DNA of 5,789 nt from the NCBI GenBank assembly GCA_027451085.1, contig DAIDKA010000186.1:1-5789 (forward strand), in the 5' to 3' direction. Shown here piece after piece: positions 4,627 through 5,789 of the stretch (positions are counted from its first letter, which is position 1; each line of letters begins with the position of its first letter). The translations under genes and the position numbers were made by a program. The stretch comes from Gammaproteobacteria bacterium (GTDB lineage: Bacteria > Pseudomonadota > Gammaproteobacteria > Steroidobacterales > Steroidobacteraceae). A model generated the notes under the pieces. The model saw only the letters and a list, made by a program, of their open reading frames with translations. It did no database searches and was not told where the DNA came from.

Positions 4627-5775
4627 ATGAACAACTCCACTGCGCAAACCGGGGCACGCCGGCTGCATGAACAACTTCTGAACTGGCTGCTCCGCGACGC
4701 GTACCCCGTCTGGGCCGACTGGGGTTTCGACGCCGAGCAGGGCACTTTCAACGAGAAGCTGACTGCCGATGGGCCGGTGCGGCACGTGCCGCGCAGGGCA
4801 CGGGTCCAGACCCGGCAGATCTACGCCTACTCCAAGGCGCCGAGCCTTGGATGGAAGGGTGATCCCGAGCCCCTGGTGGCATCGACCCTGGAGTTCTTCG
4901 TGCGCCATTACCGGCGCCCCGACAACCTGTTCAGCACGCTGGTGCACCACGACGGCCTGCTGGCTGATGAGCGTGCGGAACTGTATGACCAGGCCTTCGT
5001 GCTGCTGGCGTTGGCCTGCTGTCAGGAGGTGCTGGGGCCGCGCGCGGCGATTGTCGACATGGGCGTGGGTCTGCGCGGCACCCTGCTGTCGATGCTGCGT
5101 CGGCCTGGCGGCGGGTTCGATTCGGGTCCGGGCGAGCCGCCGCCGCTGCGGTCCAATCCCCACATGCACCTGTTTGAAGCCGCTCTGGCCTGGTGCGCGG
5201 TGAATGATGACGCGGGCTGGCGGGCGCTGGCGGATGAACTGGGCGAGCTGGCCCTGGCACGCATGATCAGTCCTGTAAACGGCGCGATGTACGAGCTGTT
5301 CGATGGCCAGTGGCGGCCGCTGCCCGCCGGTGAGGGGCAGGCCATCGAGCCGGGCCACCAGCTTGAATGGGCCTGGCTGCTGCTGAATTTCGATTCCAGC
5401 CCCGGCAGCCGGGCGTGGCAGGCGGCCCTGCGCCTGTACGAGATCGGTGTGAACCATGGCGTCAATGCCGATGGCATCGTGGTCAATGCCCTGAAGCACG
5501 ACCTCACGGTACAGGATGGCGCGGCGCGGCTGTGGCCGCATACGGAGTGGCTGAAGGCCGCTTCGAAGCTGGCAAGGCTGACCGGAGAGGCACGTTACTG
5601 GCAGGACGCGCAGCGCGCAGCTGGCGCCTTGCTGCGGTTCCTGGAGAACCGCCGGCCGGGACTGTGGTGGGACAGGATCAGCGCCGATGGCAAGTGGGTT
5701 GAAGAGCCGGCGCCGGCCAGCAGCTTCTACCACATCGTCTGCGCCATCGACGAATTGGGCGCGCAGCTGGGATAG
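4627..5775 (+). CDS. AGE-family sugar epimerase/isomerase (N-acylglucosamine 2-epimerase / mannose isomerase type)
   Basis: The 382-residue product is full length for the family, an (alpha/alpha)6 barrel that inverts C2 of a sugar or interconverts an aldose and ketose (N-acetylmannosamine, mannose, cellobiose and others, depending on the member). Family signatures run in order: R-A-R-V-Q-T-R-Q-I-Y-A-Y (57-68), N-P-H-M-H-L-F-E-A (177-185), E-P-G-H-Q-L-E-W-A-W (241-250), R-L-W-P-H-T-E-W-L-K-A (301-311) and P-A-S-S-F-Y-H-I (363-370). Expected active-site residues are present: Arg59, His181, Glu184, Glu241, His244 and His369. There is no signal peptide, so it acts in the cytoplasm. AAAAGG (4616-4621) five bases before the ATG is a modest ribosome binding site. 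The gene lies divergently from the FHS permease remnant with an operator-like palindrome between, which points to use of an imported free sugar; D-mannose or a related hexose is a reasonable guess but not shown. The remaining 14 bases of the window after the stop hold nothing identifiable. Confidence 0.93.
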   Translation: MNNSTAQTGARRLHEQLLNWLLRDAYPVWADWGFDAEQGTFNEKLTADGPVRHVPRRARVQTRQIYAYSKAPSLGWKGDPEPLVASTLEFFVRHYRRPDNLFSTLVHHDGLLADERAELYDQAFVLLALACCQEVLGPRAAIVDMGVGLRGTLLSMLRRPGGGFDSGPGEPPPLRSNPHMHLFEAALAWCAVNDDAGWRALADELGELALARMISPVNGAMYELFDGQWRPLPAGEGQAIEPGHQLEWAWLLLNFDSSPGSRAWQAALRLYEIGVNHGVNADGIVVNALKHDLTVQDGAARLWPHTEWLKAASKLARLTGEARYWQDAQRAAGALLRFLENRRPGLWWDRISADGKWVEEPAPASSFYHIVCAIDELGAQLG

Positions 5776-5789
5776 AAAACGCCGCACGG

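Noticed and set aside
4219..5787. A 522-codon minus-strand open frame spanning the epimerase and the permease tail.
   Set aside because: Only its last 70 codons (4431-4222) have recognisable family sequence. The rest is the antisense shadow of the epimerase and intergenic DNA.

Overview
The window looks like a piece of a GC-rich (roughly two thirds G+C by eye) proteobacterial chromosome. The glyoxalase is close to the E. coli-type metal-dependent enzyme, which favours a gammaproteobacterium, but nothing here fixes the genus. There are no RNA genes, IS elements, CRISPR arrays or phage genes. It reads as a metabolic housekeeping and accessory-carbon region.

Layout from left to right. Positions 1-249 are the 3' end of a PQQ-dependent sugar dehydrogenase-like gene. 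A small exported cupin protein (277-735) follows in the same direction and is probably co-transcribed. Converging on it is a complete aldehyde dehydrogenase gene on the minus strand (2186-756). Between the aldehyde dehydrogenase and the next plus-strand gene lies about 180 bp that includes a possible 42-codon proline-rich ORF (2366-2238, minus). Its start codon shares a CATG with the start codon of the divergent gene. That gene (2365-3801) encodes a well-built 478-residue protein of a family whose function I cannot name. It is followed 40 bp later by a glyoxalase I gene, gloA (3842-4237).

The right third is a sugar-utilisation module that has partly decayed. A complete AGE-family sugar epimerase/isomerase (4627-5775, plus) lies divergently from the remains of a sugar permease of the FucP/GluP (FHS) type (4574-4219, minus). 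The permease keeps its ribosome binding site, start codon and first 30 codons, and also its last 70 codons. Nearly everything between is gone, an in-frame stop is present, and the reading frame shifts. The 52 bp between the two genes carries a 6-3-6 palindrome and a second overlapping inverted repeat, a plausible operator that once controlled both directions.

How the genes fit together: the sugar dehydrogenase tail plus cupin, and the epimerase plus dead permease, both concern carbohydrates. GloA removes methylglyoxal, a by-product of sugar catabolism, and the aldehyde dehydrogenase oxidises aldehydes. These are compatible roles, but the sequence does not prove one pathway. I do not see a clear new multi-gene system. 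The best leads are the unnamed 478-residue protein, the small ORF facing it, and the permease remnant with its operator-like palindrome.
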